Positions 30,569 to 38,477 of a DNA stretch of 41,696 nucleotides are shown one piece after another. Under the pieces are notes generated by a model. It had not been told where the DNA came from. It made no database searches and saw only the letters and a list, made by a program, of their open reading frames with translations. Within the stretch, counting starts at the first letter, position 1. Each line of letters starts with the position of its first letter. The translations under genes were made by a program, and so were the position numbers. This stretch comes from a virus. The DNA lies in the IMG/VR virus record IMGVR_UViG_3300043331_002825, positions 1 to 41,696 of that record. One strand, given 5' to 3'.

Positions 30569-30618
30569 AAGGATTGGGAGCCCGGACCCGCCGGGCGCAA
30601 AACGAAAGGGTTAAAGGC

Positions 30619-30987
30619 ATGTTCAAGCTCGCGGAACAACGCACTTACAAGTGGCCGGTCACGGTGCACATCCCGGCGGACGGCGGCAAATTCACGAAGG
30701 CCACCTTCACGGCGGAGTTCAAGGCGCTGCCGCAGAAGGAGATCGATCGAGTCGTCGAGGAGGGCCGCGGCGGGGACCGCGACGCGGATCTCTGTACCGA
30801 GTGCCTCATCGGCTGGAGCGGCGTGCAGGACGAGAATGGCAACGACATCCCGTTCAGCGACGAGGCGAAGGCGAAGCTGCTCGACATCACCTACGTCCGT
30901 CACGCGCTGCTCGACGCCTTCCTCGAGTCCATCACCGGCGGGGGCGCCCGCAGAAAAAACTCGCTGATGCCGCGCGCCACTGGATAA
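30619..30987 (+). CDS. Tail assembly chaperone, first frame (lambda G-like)
   Basis: A 122-residue chaperone with a beta-rich start (YKWPVTVHIPADGGKFTKAT) and an ETKEID-type helix later (ALPQKEIDRVVEEG). It keeps the tape measure protein soluble during tail assembly. The slippery heptamer A-AAA-AAC (30954-30960) lies nine codons before the stop in the right frame for a -1 shift into the next reading frame. ATG 30619 is chosen over 30574, which lies within leader sequence and has no ribosome binding site. Confidence 0.85.
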   Translation: MFKLAEQRTYKWPVTVHIPADGGKFTKATFTAEFKALPQKEIDRVVEEGRGGDRDADLCTECLIGWSGVQDENGNDIPFSDEAKAKLLDITYVRHALLDAFLESITGGGARRKNSLMPRATG

Positions 30988-31319
30988 CAGCCGGGCGGGG
31001 CGGCAAGGACGAGCTCGAGGATGACCTGCGGTTCTATGGGGCGGACGAGGACACGATCGCGGAGTGGGTCGGCGGCGGCGGCGACGCGTTCGAGGTCTGG
31101 CCGGAGAACTGGCGCGCGCTCCAGCTCTTCATGCACCTCGGGAGCGCGTGGACGGTCGCGGTGTTTCCCGCCGGCATGGTCTACCTCGGCATCCCGCCGC
31201 AGAGCATGGAGTCGGTGATGAGGATGCGCCGCGTGCCGCGCCGTGAGCAGGAAGCGATGCTGCTCGACCTCCAGGCGATGGAGGCCGCCGCGCGCGAGCT
31301 CCTGAACGAAAAGCAATGA
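30960..31319 (+). CDS. Tail assembly chaperone, frameshift extension (lambda T-like)
   Basis: This reading frame has no early start codon of its own and joins the first chaperone frame at 30960 by a -1 shift at A-AAA-AAC, giving a product of about 233 residues. The 119 added residues include ELEDDLRFYGADEDTIAEWV and NWRALQLFMHLGSAWTVAVF, a pattern seen in DUF1799-type tail proteins. As in lambda G/GT, the extension should contact the tube protein. The stop precedes a heptamer tract. Confidence 0.82.
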   Translation, partial: LADAARHWITAGRGGKDELEDDLRFYGADEDTIAEWVGGGGDAFEVWPENWRALQLFMHLGSAWTVAVFPAGMVYLGIPPQSMESVMRMRRVPRREQEAMLLDLQAMEAAARELLNEKQ

Positions 31320-31354
31320 TCTCTCAGTCCTCGGTCCTCGGTCCTCATCACTCG
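31320..31354 (+). repeat. Heptamer tract, GTCCTCG family
   Basis: TCTCTCA, GTCCTCG, GTCCTCG, GTCCTCA, TCACTCG in 7-bp register. It fills the entire 36-bp gap between the chaperone stop and the tape measure ATG at 31356. Confidence 0.9.
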
Positions 31355-31355
31355 A

Positions 31356-33524
31356 ATGGCTGACCTCGTCCTCTCCATCCGCCTCACCGCCGACGGCAAG
31401 GGCCTGGTGGGCGAGGTGCGCGGCTCGGCCGAGGAGATCAGGAAGCTCGGCCAGGCGGCGACGCAATCCAACACGCAGGCGAAGAGCTCCGCCGAGCAAT
31501 TCACCTCTCGACTGAAGGACCAGGCGGCGACGCTGGGCATGACGCGCAGCCAGACGCTGGCCTATGAGGCCGCGCAGCAGGATCTCACCGTGGCGCAGCG
31601 CGCGGGCGTGGCCGAGTCGATCCGCGCGATCGACGCCTACGACAGGAAGCAAGCGATGCTCGCGCGCGTGCGGACGGCGGCGGCCGCCGCCGGGGCCGCG
31701 ATCGCGATCGCGCTGGTCGGGGGCCTGAAGGCATCGGTCGCGGAGGCCGCGGCCGCCGAGCAGGCGCATCTCAAGCTCGCGGCCGTGCTGACGGCCACCG
31801 GCCACGCGGCCGGCCTCAATAAGAGCCAGCTCGACGCGATGGCGGAATCGCTGAAGGGGGCGACGGGCTTCGACGACGACCAGATCCGCAACAGCATGGC
31901 GGTGCTCCTCACCTTCAAGCAGGTGCAGGGCGACACCTTCAGGCAGACGATCACGATGGCCGCGGACCTCTCGAAGCTCCTCGGCCAGGACCTGCAGAGC
32001 TCGGTGCTGATGCTCGGCAAGGCGCTCGAGGACCCGGCGACGGGCCTCACCGCGCTGCGCCGCGCCGGCGTGTCCTTCACCGAACAGCAGCGCTACTCGA
32101 TCCAGTCTATGGTCGACATGGGCGATCAGGGACGCGCCCTCACGACGATCCTCCAGACGATGCGCGGCCAGGGCATCGACGCCATCGCCAGCTCGATGAA
32201 TACCGGGCTCACGGGCGCGACCAATAGCGCGACGCTCGCCTGGACCGACCTGCTCAAGGCGATCGGTCAGACGTCCGTCGTCAAGGGGGCCGTGGAGCTG
32301 ACGCTGGAGACCTGGGCCGCCCGTCTCACCTCGATGAAGAACATCATCGAGTCGGGTAGCTGGCTCGAGCGATTGCAGCGATTCGCCGCTTTCTCGGTCG
32401 GGTTAAGCCCCGCGGTGGACACGCGGGAGTACAGCGGCGGCCGCGAGGCCGTGCTCGCGCGCGAGGGACAGCAGGCCGCGGCGGGCGAGAAAGCGTTCAC
32501 CGCGCAGGAGGAAGCGCGGGAAACCACGATCGCGCAGGCGATGGGGCTCGTCCCCTTCAGCGGCGAGGGCTGGGCGAAGTTGATGGAGCAGCGGCAACAA
32601 CAAGAACAGGCCGCGGTCGAGGCGTCCGAGCAGCTGCGCCAGAGGGACATCGCCGGCTGGGTCGCCTACGCGCAGGCCATCATCGACGAGGACTTCCGCA
32701 TCGCGGAGGCGCTCGCCCAGACCGAAAGCGCCGAGAGCGCCGCCGCGGAGGCCAAGCAGCAGCGTGACTTCGACGAGGCCGAGCGATTCAGGGAGCAGCT
32801 CGCGCAGAAGGTCGCGGACATCGAGCTCGGAAACCTGACGGAAATGGAGCTGCTGGCGCGGCAGCACGAAGAGAAGGTGGCGATCCTCGCTGTCTGGGCC
32901 GGCGAGGACCCCGAGCGGCAGGCGCAGGCGAAGCAGCAGCTCGAGCAGCTCGAGCTCCAGCACCAGGCGAAGCTCGGCAACGCGACGGCGCAGGGGATTC
33001 TCCAGCGCCGGCAGCTCGAGCAGATGGGCATGCGCCAGCAGGCCGAGTTTTACTTCGGCCAGCTCGCACAGATCACGGCCGCCGGCGCGCAGCATAACAA
33101 GACGCTCTTCAATCTCAATAAGGTTGCCGGCATCGCGAATGCGATCATGAGCACCTACCAGGGCGCGGCGAAGGCGCTGGAGTGGGGCTTTCCCCTCGGC
33201 CCGATCTTCGCGGGAATCATTGTTGCGAGCGGTCTGGCGCAGGTGGCGGCGATAAAGAGCACCCAGTTCGGCGGCGGCACCTCCGCCCCCTCGATCGGCT
33301 TCGGCGCCGCTGTGCCGACGACGCCGGCGCCTGACTTCTCGACGGTCGCCGCGTCGCCCGCGCCGCCCGCGGCGGCGGCGCCCACCACCGGCAAGATCAC
33401 GGTGGTGGTGAGCGGGACTGATATGCAGAAGGCGATCACCTACGACCAGGTGGTGAGCGAGCTCATCCCGACGATCAACGAGGCGCTCGCGAACGGCCAC
33501 GAGCTGGAGCTCGAACTGAAGTGA
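31356..33524 (+). CDS. Tail tape measure protein
   Basis: A 722-residue tape measure that sets tail length. The N-terminal half has the common tape measure domain (LRSRVEAAA-like helices; here KASVAEAAAAEQAHLKLAAV and LTFKQVQGDTFRQTITMAAD, GTGLTALRRAGVSF-type segment). The C-terminal third is coiled coil rich in Glu/Gln/Ala, followed by a hydrophobic patch (YQGAAKALEWGFPLGPIFAG IIVASGLAQV split near residues 605-630). By the usual rule of about 0.15 nm per residue, the tail would be near 110 nm. No ribosome binding site is seen, since heptamers fill the upstream gap. Confidence 0.92.
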   Translation: MADLVLSIRLTADGKGLVGEVRGSAEEIRKLGQAATQSNTQAKSSAEQFTSRLKDQAATLGMTRSQTLAYEAAQQDLTVAQRAGVAESIRAIDAYDRKQAMLARVRTAAAAAGAAIAIALVGGLKASVAEAAAAEQAHLKLAAVLTATGHAAGLNKSQLDAMAESLKGATGFDDDQIRNSMAVLLTFKQVQGDTFRQTITMAADLSKLLGQDLQSSVLMLGKALEDPATGLTALRRAGVSFTEQQRYSIQSMVDMGDQGRALTTILQTMRGQGIDAIASSMNTGLTGATNSATLAWTDLLKAIGQTSVVKGAVELTLETWAARLTSMKNIIESGSWLERLQRFAAFSVGLSPAVDTREYSGGREAVLAREGQQAAAGEKAFTAQEEARETTIAQAMGLVPFSGEGWAKLMEQRQQQEQAAVEASEQLRQRDIAGWVAYAQAIIDEDFRIAEALAQTESAESAAAEAKQQRDFDEAERFREQLAQKVADIELGNLTEMELLARQHEEKVAILAVWAGEDPERQAQAKQQLEQLELQHQAKLGNATAQGILQRRQLEQMGMRQQAEFYFGQLAQITAAGAQHNKTLFNLNKVAGIANAIMSTYQGAAKALEWGFPLGPIFAGIIVASGLAQVAAIKSTQFGGGTSAPSIGFGAAVPTTPAPDFSTVAASPAPPAAAAPTTGKITVVVSGTDMQKAITYDQVVSELIPTINEALANGHELELELK

Positions 33525-33559
33525 GCACTCAGTCCTCAGCACTCAGTCCTCAGCACTGA
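33525..33559 (+). repeat. Heptamer tract with 14-bp super-repeat
   Basis: GCACTCA, GTCCTCA, GCACTCA, GTCCTCA, GCACTGA, an alternation that makes a 14-bp higher-order unit. It begins at the first base after the tape measure stop and ends 4 nt before the next start. Confidence 0.92.
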
Positions 33560-33563
33560 ATTC

Positions 33564-35555
33564 ATGGCGAAGCCGAGACTCCTCTACGACAACCGCCTCG
33601 CCGACGCGGCGCCGGTGGCGAGCTCGACGGCGGCGGGCGACTTCAACGTCGCGAACCTCGCCGACTTCCGCCCCTACACCTGGTGGAAGCCCGCGGCGAT
33701 GCCGGCGACGGTGACGGTGGACCGCGGCACGGCGATCGCCCCGCACAAGGGCACGGGCTCGATGACGGTGACGCGGAGCGGCACCGCGACGCGGGTGAAC
33801 GGCTCGGGCCTGGTCGAGGTCGTGCCTGCCGACACGCCGCGCTTCGACCACGATCCGGTGACGCTGGCGTGCAAGGGCCTGCTCTCCGAGCCGACGCGGG
33901 AGAACCTGTGCCTCCGCAGCGAGGAGTTCGACAACGCGAGCTGGAGCAAGACGGACACGACGATCACGCCGAACGACACCACGGCCCCGGACGGCGCGCA
34001 GACGGCGGACCTGGTGACGGAAGGATCGGCGGGAACGGCCTTGCTGGGGCAGACCATCGTCGCGACCGCCGACGCCAACTATGCCATCAGCCGGTTCGTG
34101 AAGCGCGGCAACCATGATTGGGTCGTCCTGCATCTGCAGAATGGGGCCAATATTGCCAGGGCCTGGTTCAACCTCGCGACGGGCGCGAAGGGATCGCTCA
34201 CCGCCGCAGGCACGGGGGCCGCTGTATCCTCGGAGATGGAGCCGATGGCGAACGGCTTCTACCGCTGCACACTGGTCGGGAGCGTGGGCAGCGGGGTGAC
34301 GAGCATCGCATTCCGCAGCCACAGCGCGGATGCCGACGCGAGCGTGACGCGGGTGGCGGGCGCTACGCGCCACGAGTGGGGCGCGCAGTTCGAGGACGCG
34401 GCGGACTCCGCGAGCTCTTACATCCCGACGACGAGCGCGGCGGTCACGCGCAACGGCGACCAGCCGCGGGTGGCGAGCGTGGCCGGATTCTTCAACGCGG
34501 CCGAGGGCACGATGGTCGCCGAGGTCTCGCTCAATGCGCGGCTCGGCAATCAGCGCTACGCGCAGTTCGACGACGGCACCAGCAACAACGTGATACGGCT
34601 CGATCGGGCGGGATCGAGCGATGCGTCTCGGATTGTCGTGCAGACCGGCGGCGTCGCTCAGGCGCAGCCGAGCGTGGCGCAGCCCGATCTCGACGACGGG
34701 CACGTATTCCGAGCTGCGTGCGGATACAAGGCCAATTATTTCCAGGTCGCCGCCGAGGGCGCGCTGGGCGTGGCGGACACCAGCGGCACCCTGCCGGCGG
34801 TCACGCAGTTGAGTCTCGCCGTGAGCAACGCGAACAGCCTGCAGCTCTTCGGGCACCTGCGCTACTTCGAGTACATCCCGAAGCTCGTCTCCGACGCCGA
34901 GCTCGCGGCGATCTCGAAGCTCGGCGCCGAGCCGGACACGCGGGCGTCGCTCCGCTTCGACTTCACGCGCCCGGCGGGAGCCGCCGACACGCTGCTCATC
35001 TGGGGGCACGACCTCGCGACGCAGGGCGCGACGGTGGAGCTGCGCGGCTCGCTCGACAACTTCGTCGCGAACGACGTCCTGATCGCCACCCGCAAGCCCA
35101 CGAGCGACGCTCCGCTGCTGTTGTTTTTCAACCGGCAGTGGTATCGCTACTGGCGGCTGCGCTTCACCGGCGCGACGGCGCCCACCATCGCGATCGCGGT
35201 GATCGGGGAGGCGCTGGAGTCCCCGGTGCACTTCGAGGGCGAATTCAGCCCGATCGACCGCGAGGTGAGCGGGCGCACCAACCGCAACGAGAACGGGCAC
35301 CCGCTCGGGCGCATCGTGGATTTCGAGTCGTGGAAGTCGAAAATCCAGTTCCGCTTCGTGCGCTGGTCGTGGGCGCGCGAGGAGATGGCGCCGGCGTGGA
35401 CGAAGCATCTGCGCGGCTCGCCCTTCGTCATCGCGTGGGACGCCGATGGGCACCCGGAGGACGCGCGGCTGGTGCAGGCGGGCGATGAGCTGCGCATCCC
35501 GCACCGTGCGGGGTCGCTCTGCCACGTGGAGTTCGACGTGCAGGGGGTGGTGTGA
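33564..35555 (+). CDS. Tail tip protein with large inserted lectin-like module
   Basis: A 663-residue protein that reads as a smaller tail protein split by an insert. Residues 1-53 (RLLYDNRLAD; FRPYTWWKPAAMPATVTVD) and 475-663 (TLLIWGHDLATQGATVELRG; YRYWRLRFTGATAP; NRNENGHPLGRIVDFE; HLRGSPFVIAWDADG) form one known tail-tip family. Residues about 54-474 are a module usual in phage fibres: PRFDHDPVTLACKGLLSEPT, RENLCLRSEEFDNASWSK and a concanavalin-like end (YFEYIPKLVSDAELAAIS). The insert may bind a host glycan. Stop overlaps the next GTG by 4 nt. Confidence 0.8.
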   Translation: MAKPRLLYDNRLADAAPVASSTAAGDFNVANLADFRPYTWWKPAAMPATVTVDRGTAIAPHKGTGSMTVTRSGTATRVNGSGLVEVVPADTPRFDHDPVTLACKGLLSEPTRENLCLRSEEFDNASWSKTDTTITPNDTTAPDGAQTADLVTEGSAGTALLGQTIVATADANYAISRFVKRGNHDWVVLHLQNGANIARAWFNLATGAKGSLTAAGTGAAVSSEMEPMANGFYRCTLVGSVGSGVTSIAFRSHSADADASVTRVAGATRHEWGAQFEDAADSASSYIPTTSAAVTRNGDQPRVASVAGFFNAAEGTMVAEVSLNARLGNQRYAQFDDGTSNNVIRLDRAGSSDASRIVVQTGGVAQAQPSVAQPDLDDGHVFRAACGYKANYFQVAAEGALGVADTSGTLPAVTQLSLAVSNANSLQLFGHLRYFEYIPKLVSDAELAAISKLGAEPDTRASLRFDFTRPAGAADTLLIWGHDLATQGATVELRGSLDNFVANDVLIATRKPTSDAPLLLFFNRQWYRYWRLRFTGATAPTIAIAVIGEALESPVHFEGEFSPIDREVSGRTNRNENGHPLGRIVDFESWKSKIQFRFVRWSWAREEMAPAWTKHLRGSPFVIAWDADGHPEDARLVQAGDELRIPHRAGSLCHVEFDVQGVV

Positions 35556-38197
35556 CGGCCCGCAGCGACGCCCAGACGCGCCACGAGCGGCGCCCGGCGC
35601 TGGTGGTCGAGCTCGACCTCGACTACTGCCAGAACACCTACGGCGTCTCGCCCTGCACGGCCGGTCGCAAGAACTCGGGCACGGCGCAGGCCGGGAGCGC
35701 GTCCACGATCACGCTCGCCGCCGGCGCTTCCGCCGTGAACGACTTCTACAACGGCATGACGGTGCGCCTCACCGGCGGCACCGGCAGCGGTCAGGAGCGG
35801 AAGATCACGGACTACGTGGGCGCGACCAAGGTCGCGACGATCTCGCCCGACTGGACGGCTCCCGACGCGACCAGCACCTACGACGTGATCGACCGGCCGA
35901 ACGGCTGCTACAACGTGTTCCTCGGCGACAGCCCCTGTCAGGACCCCGCCAACTTTGTTAAGGGCGTCACCACGGTGAAGGCGTGCTCGCGCGGGATGCC
36001 GATACCCACGGGCGAGCGCATCCTGCCGCACATCACGGACTCGCAATTCACGCCGACGGAGATCGACCCCAAGAAGGGGCTCGCGACCCGCTCGCACTCG
36101 ACGATCACGCTCACGGACGCGCCCGAGGCTGACGTGCTCGACAAGTATGCCGCCGACCGCGCGGCGCCGGCGGCGAGCACATGGTGGCGGCGGCTGATCG
36201 CGCGCAACCCCAACGCGGTCGGGCGCTTCGCGCGCGCTCGCAAGGGCTACGTCGTGAGCCCCTGGGACTGGAACACGTTCCAGACCGAGCTCTACATCGT
36301 GGAGGCGCTGCGCGGGCCGGACTCACGCGAACGCGTGACGCTGGTGCTCACGGACCCGGTGAAGCTGCTCGACCTCTCGGTGATCCCGCCGGTGACGGAG
36401 GGCAAGCTCCAGGCCGACGTGCCCGCGGTGAGCCACAGCGGCTTCGCGCTGGGCGGGGGCGCAGCCACGATCCGCCTCGCCGCCGATGCCGAGGCCGTGG
36501 ACGGCGCCTATGTTGGCCAGGAGGTGCACATCCTCCAGAACACCGGCGCCGGCCAGCGGCGCCCGATCATCGCCTACAACGGCGAGGATCGGGAGGCGAC
36601 GGTGACGCCGGCGTGGTCGGTCATCCCCGACACGACGAGCCTGACGGAGGTGTCGCCCCTCACCGCGCTGTTGACGCCCGAGACCGGGGCGCAGTATCCC
36701 GACCCGGCCGCGAGCGGCAAGCAGGAGTTCGTGCGCCTCGGCAAGGAGCTGATCCGCTACGAGTTCACCGAGGTCGGCAAGGGCTGGAACTTCACGTACG
36801 CGCAGCTCGAGGGCTGGACGGCGGCGGGCGACGGCACGCTCACCGGGGCGGACTTCTACGCGATCGCCGGGTCGAGCGGCGCCGATCCGCAGCTGCGATC
36901 GCCCGCGGCGCTGGCGATCGAGGGCAAGCACTACCGCTACCTCATCGTGCGGCTCCGCCGCACGGCGGGGTCGAGCTGGTCCGGGCAGGCGTTCTACTCG
37001 ACCGCCGGGCACGGCTTCAGCGGGAGCTTCGTGAAGACCATCGCCGAGCCCGCCGGCATCGATGCGGGCTTCGTCGAGGCCGTTTGGGACATGCACGACC
37101 TCACCGCCGGCGGCACCGACTGGCAGGACAGCGTGATCACGCAGCTCAGGTTCGACTTCGGCGCGGCAAGCGGCGTCACCTACGAGGTGGACTGCGCCAC
37201 CTACTCCGCCACGCCGACGCTCGACAGGAACCGTCTGCGCTGGCCGGACGCGACCTACCGCGCGCAGTTCGACACCGCGCGCGAGGACCATAACGAGAAG
37301 GCCGTCGCCCAGATCGTGCGCGCCTGGATCGACACGCCGGCGAAGACGGTGATCGAGGACATCGTGAACGAGGGCGGGCTCGACGACAGCTACATGGACC
37401 TCGCGGGGCTCGCTCAGGAGGACACCGACTGGCTCCAGGGGGCGCGCATCACGGTTGCGATCTCCAACCCGGAAGGCGCGCTCAAGCTCCTCGCGGACCT
37501 CGCCCAGGACCTGAACCTGCTCGTCTGGTGGCACCCGGTCGGGCAGAAGATCAAGTTCAAGGTGGACATGCCGCAGCTCGGGCTCGCGATCCCGACGGTG
37601 ACCGATGACAAGCTGAAGCTCGGGCAGACCGCGCCCGAGCGGCTCGACGCCGAGCGCATCACTCAGGCGGCGCTCGACTTCGACCTCGCCTCCGCCACGG
37701 CGGATCGGAGCGAGCGCGTGAACTACCGCACCATCGAGATCCACGTGGACGGCGACGCCGAGGGGCCGAACGGCTACGACGACGTGCGCGCCGACATCCG
37801 GCAGTCGCGCTGGCTGACGGCGCCGAACGCAGTCTTCGCCGCGAGCAATACCGCACGCAAGCTCTCGCGGCTGCGCGATGCGCCGATCCGCATCAAGGGC
37901 GCGCTCGACCCGAGGGACGAGCGCCAGGTGGGGGACCTGGTGGACGTGACGACGCGCAGGGTGGTCGGCGCGGCAGGCAACCCCAAGACCATCCGCTGCC
38001 GGGTGGTAAAGCTCGCCGACGACGGCGGCGAATTCCGCATGGACCTGCGCTCGACCGTGTTCGCGCGCCGCTACGCCTTCATCTGCCCGAACGGCTACCC
38101 GGACTACCCGTCCGCGACGGCGGACCAGCGCCAGCGCGCGTTCATCAGCAACGGGGCAACGATGTCCGATGGCACGTCGGCCTATCTCATTTCGTAG
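35552..38197 (+). CDS. Tail hub/baseplate protein with inserted and duplicated modules
   Basis: An 881-residue hub protein at the tail tip. The core includes GCYNVFLGDSPCQDPANFVK, PKKGLATRSHSTITLTDAPE, PWDWNTFQTELYIVEALRGP, and a late hub segment (LLADLAQDLNLLVWWHPVGQ). Three inserts can be seen: a beta module at about residues 43-114, a second copy of the same module at about 293-368, and a jelly-roll-like domain at about 420-553 (HYRYLIVRLRRTAGSSWSGQ; GVTYEVDCATYS). Such modules may bind surface sugars. It is the longest gene in the window. Confidence 0.8.
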   Translation: MTARSDAQTRHERRPALVVELDLDYCQNTYGVSPCTAGRKNSGTAQAGSASTITLAAGASAVNDFYNGMTVRLTGGTGSGQERKITDYVGATKVATISPDWTAPDATSTYDVIDRPNGCYNVFLGDSPCQDPANFVKGVTTVKACSRGMPIPTGERILPHITDSQFTPTEIDPKKGLATRSHSTITLTDAPEADVLDKYAADRAAPAASTWWRRLIARNPNAVGRFARARKGYVVSPWDWNTFQTELYIVEALRGPDSRERVTLVLTDPVKLLDLSVIPPVTEGKLQADVPAVSHSGFALGGGAATIRLAADAEAVDGAYVGQEVHILQNTGAGQRRPIIAYNGEDREATVTPAWSVIPDTTSLTEVSPLTALLTPETGAQYPDPAASGKQEFVRLGKELIRYEFTEVGKGWNFTYAQLEGWTAAGDGTLTGADFYAIAGSSGADPQLRSPAALAIEGKHYRYLIVRLRRTAGSSWSGQAFYSTAGHGFSGSFVKTIAEPAGIDAGFVEAVWDMHDLTAGGTDWQDSVITQLRFDFGAASGVTYEVDCATYSATPTLDRNRLRWPDATYRAQFDTAREDHNEKAVAQIVRAWIDTPAKTVIEDIVNEGGLDDSYMDLAGLAQEDTDWLQGARITVAISNPEGALKLLADLAQDLNLLVWWHPVGQKIKFKVDMPQLGLAIPTVTDDKLKLGQTAPERLDAERITQAALDFDLASATADRSERVNYRTIEIHVDGDAEGPNGYDDVRADIRQSRWLTAPNAVFAASNTARKLSRLRDAPIRIKGALDPRDERQVGDLVDVTTRRVVGAAGNPKTIRCRVVKLADDGGEFRMDLRSTVFARRYAFICPNGYPDYPSATADQRQRAFISNGATMSDGTSAYLIS

Positions 38198-38204
38198 GAG
38201 CGCC

Positions 38205-38477
38205 ATGAACGACGCGGTCAGAGAAGCATTAACGGCGCCGCCAGCGGCGGGGGGCGCAACGGAGACAATCGAGATGCCGGACGCCGCGTTGGTGCGCTGC
38301 CCGCTGGTGGAGTTCAACCTGAGGCGAGTGGTGAAAAACTGTCCTGCGTGCCCGCACTTCCACGGCGCGACCGATCGGTTTCCCGGCAGGAACGGCATCC
38401 CGCCCGAGAAGCGCTACCTGGTCCTCTGCGGGGAACCGGCGCCGGTCAAGCGTGAGATTTTTAAGGTGGTGGACTGA
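38205..38477 (+). CDS. Small cysteine-rich tail-module protein
   Basis: A 90-residue protein with RCPLVEF, NCPACPHFHGA and a final LVLCGEPA, giving four or five cysteines and a histidine that can hold zinc or iron. Small proteins with CPxCxHF motifs recur next to tail-tip genes in siphophages; the role is unknown. ATG 38205 follows GGAG at the end of the hub gene. Overlaps the next ATG by 1 nt. Confidence 0.72.
   Translation: MNDAVREALTAPPAAGGATETIEMPDAALVRCPLVEFNLRRVVKNCPACPHFHGATDRFPGRNGIPPEKRYLVLCGEPAPVKREIFKVVD

Noticed and set aside
8363-33559. CRISPR array
   Set aside because: The short repeats are 7 bp, directly adjacent and without spacers, and no cas gene is present.
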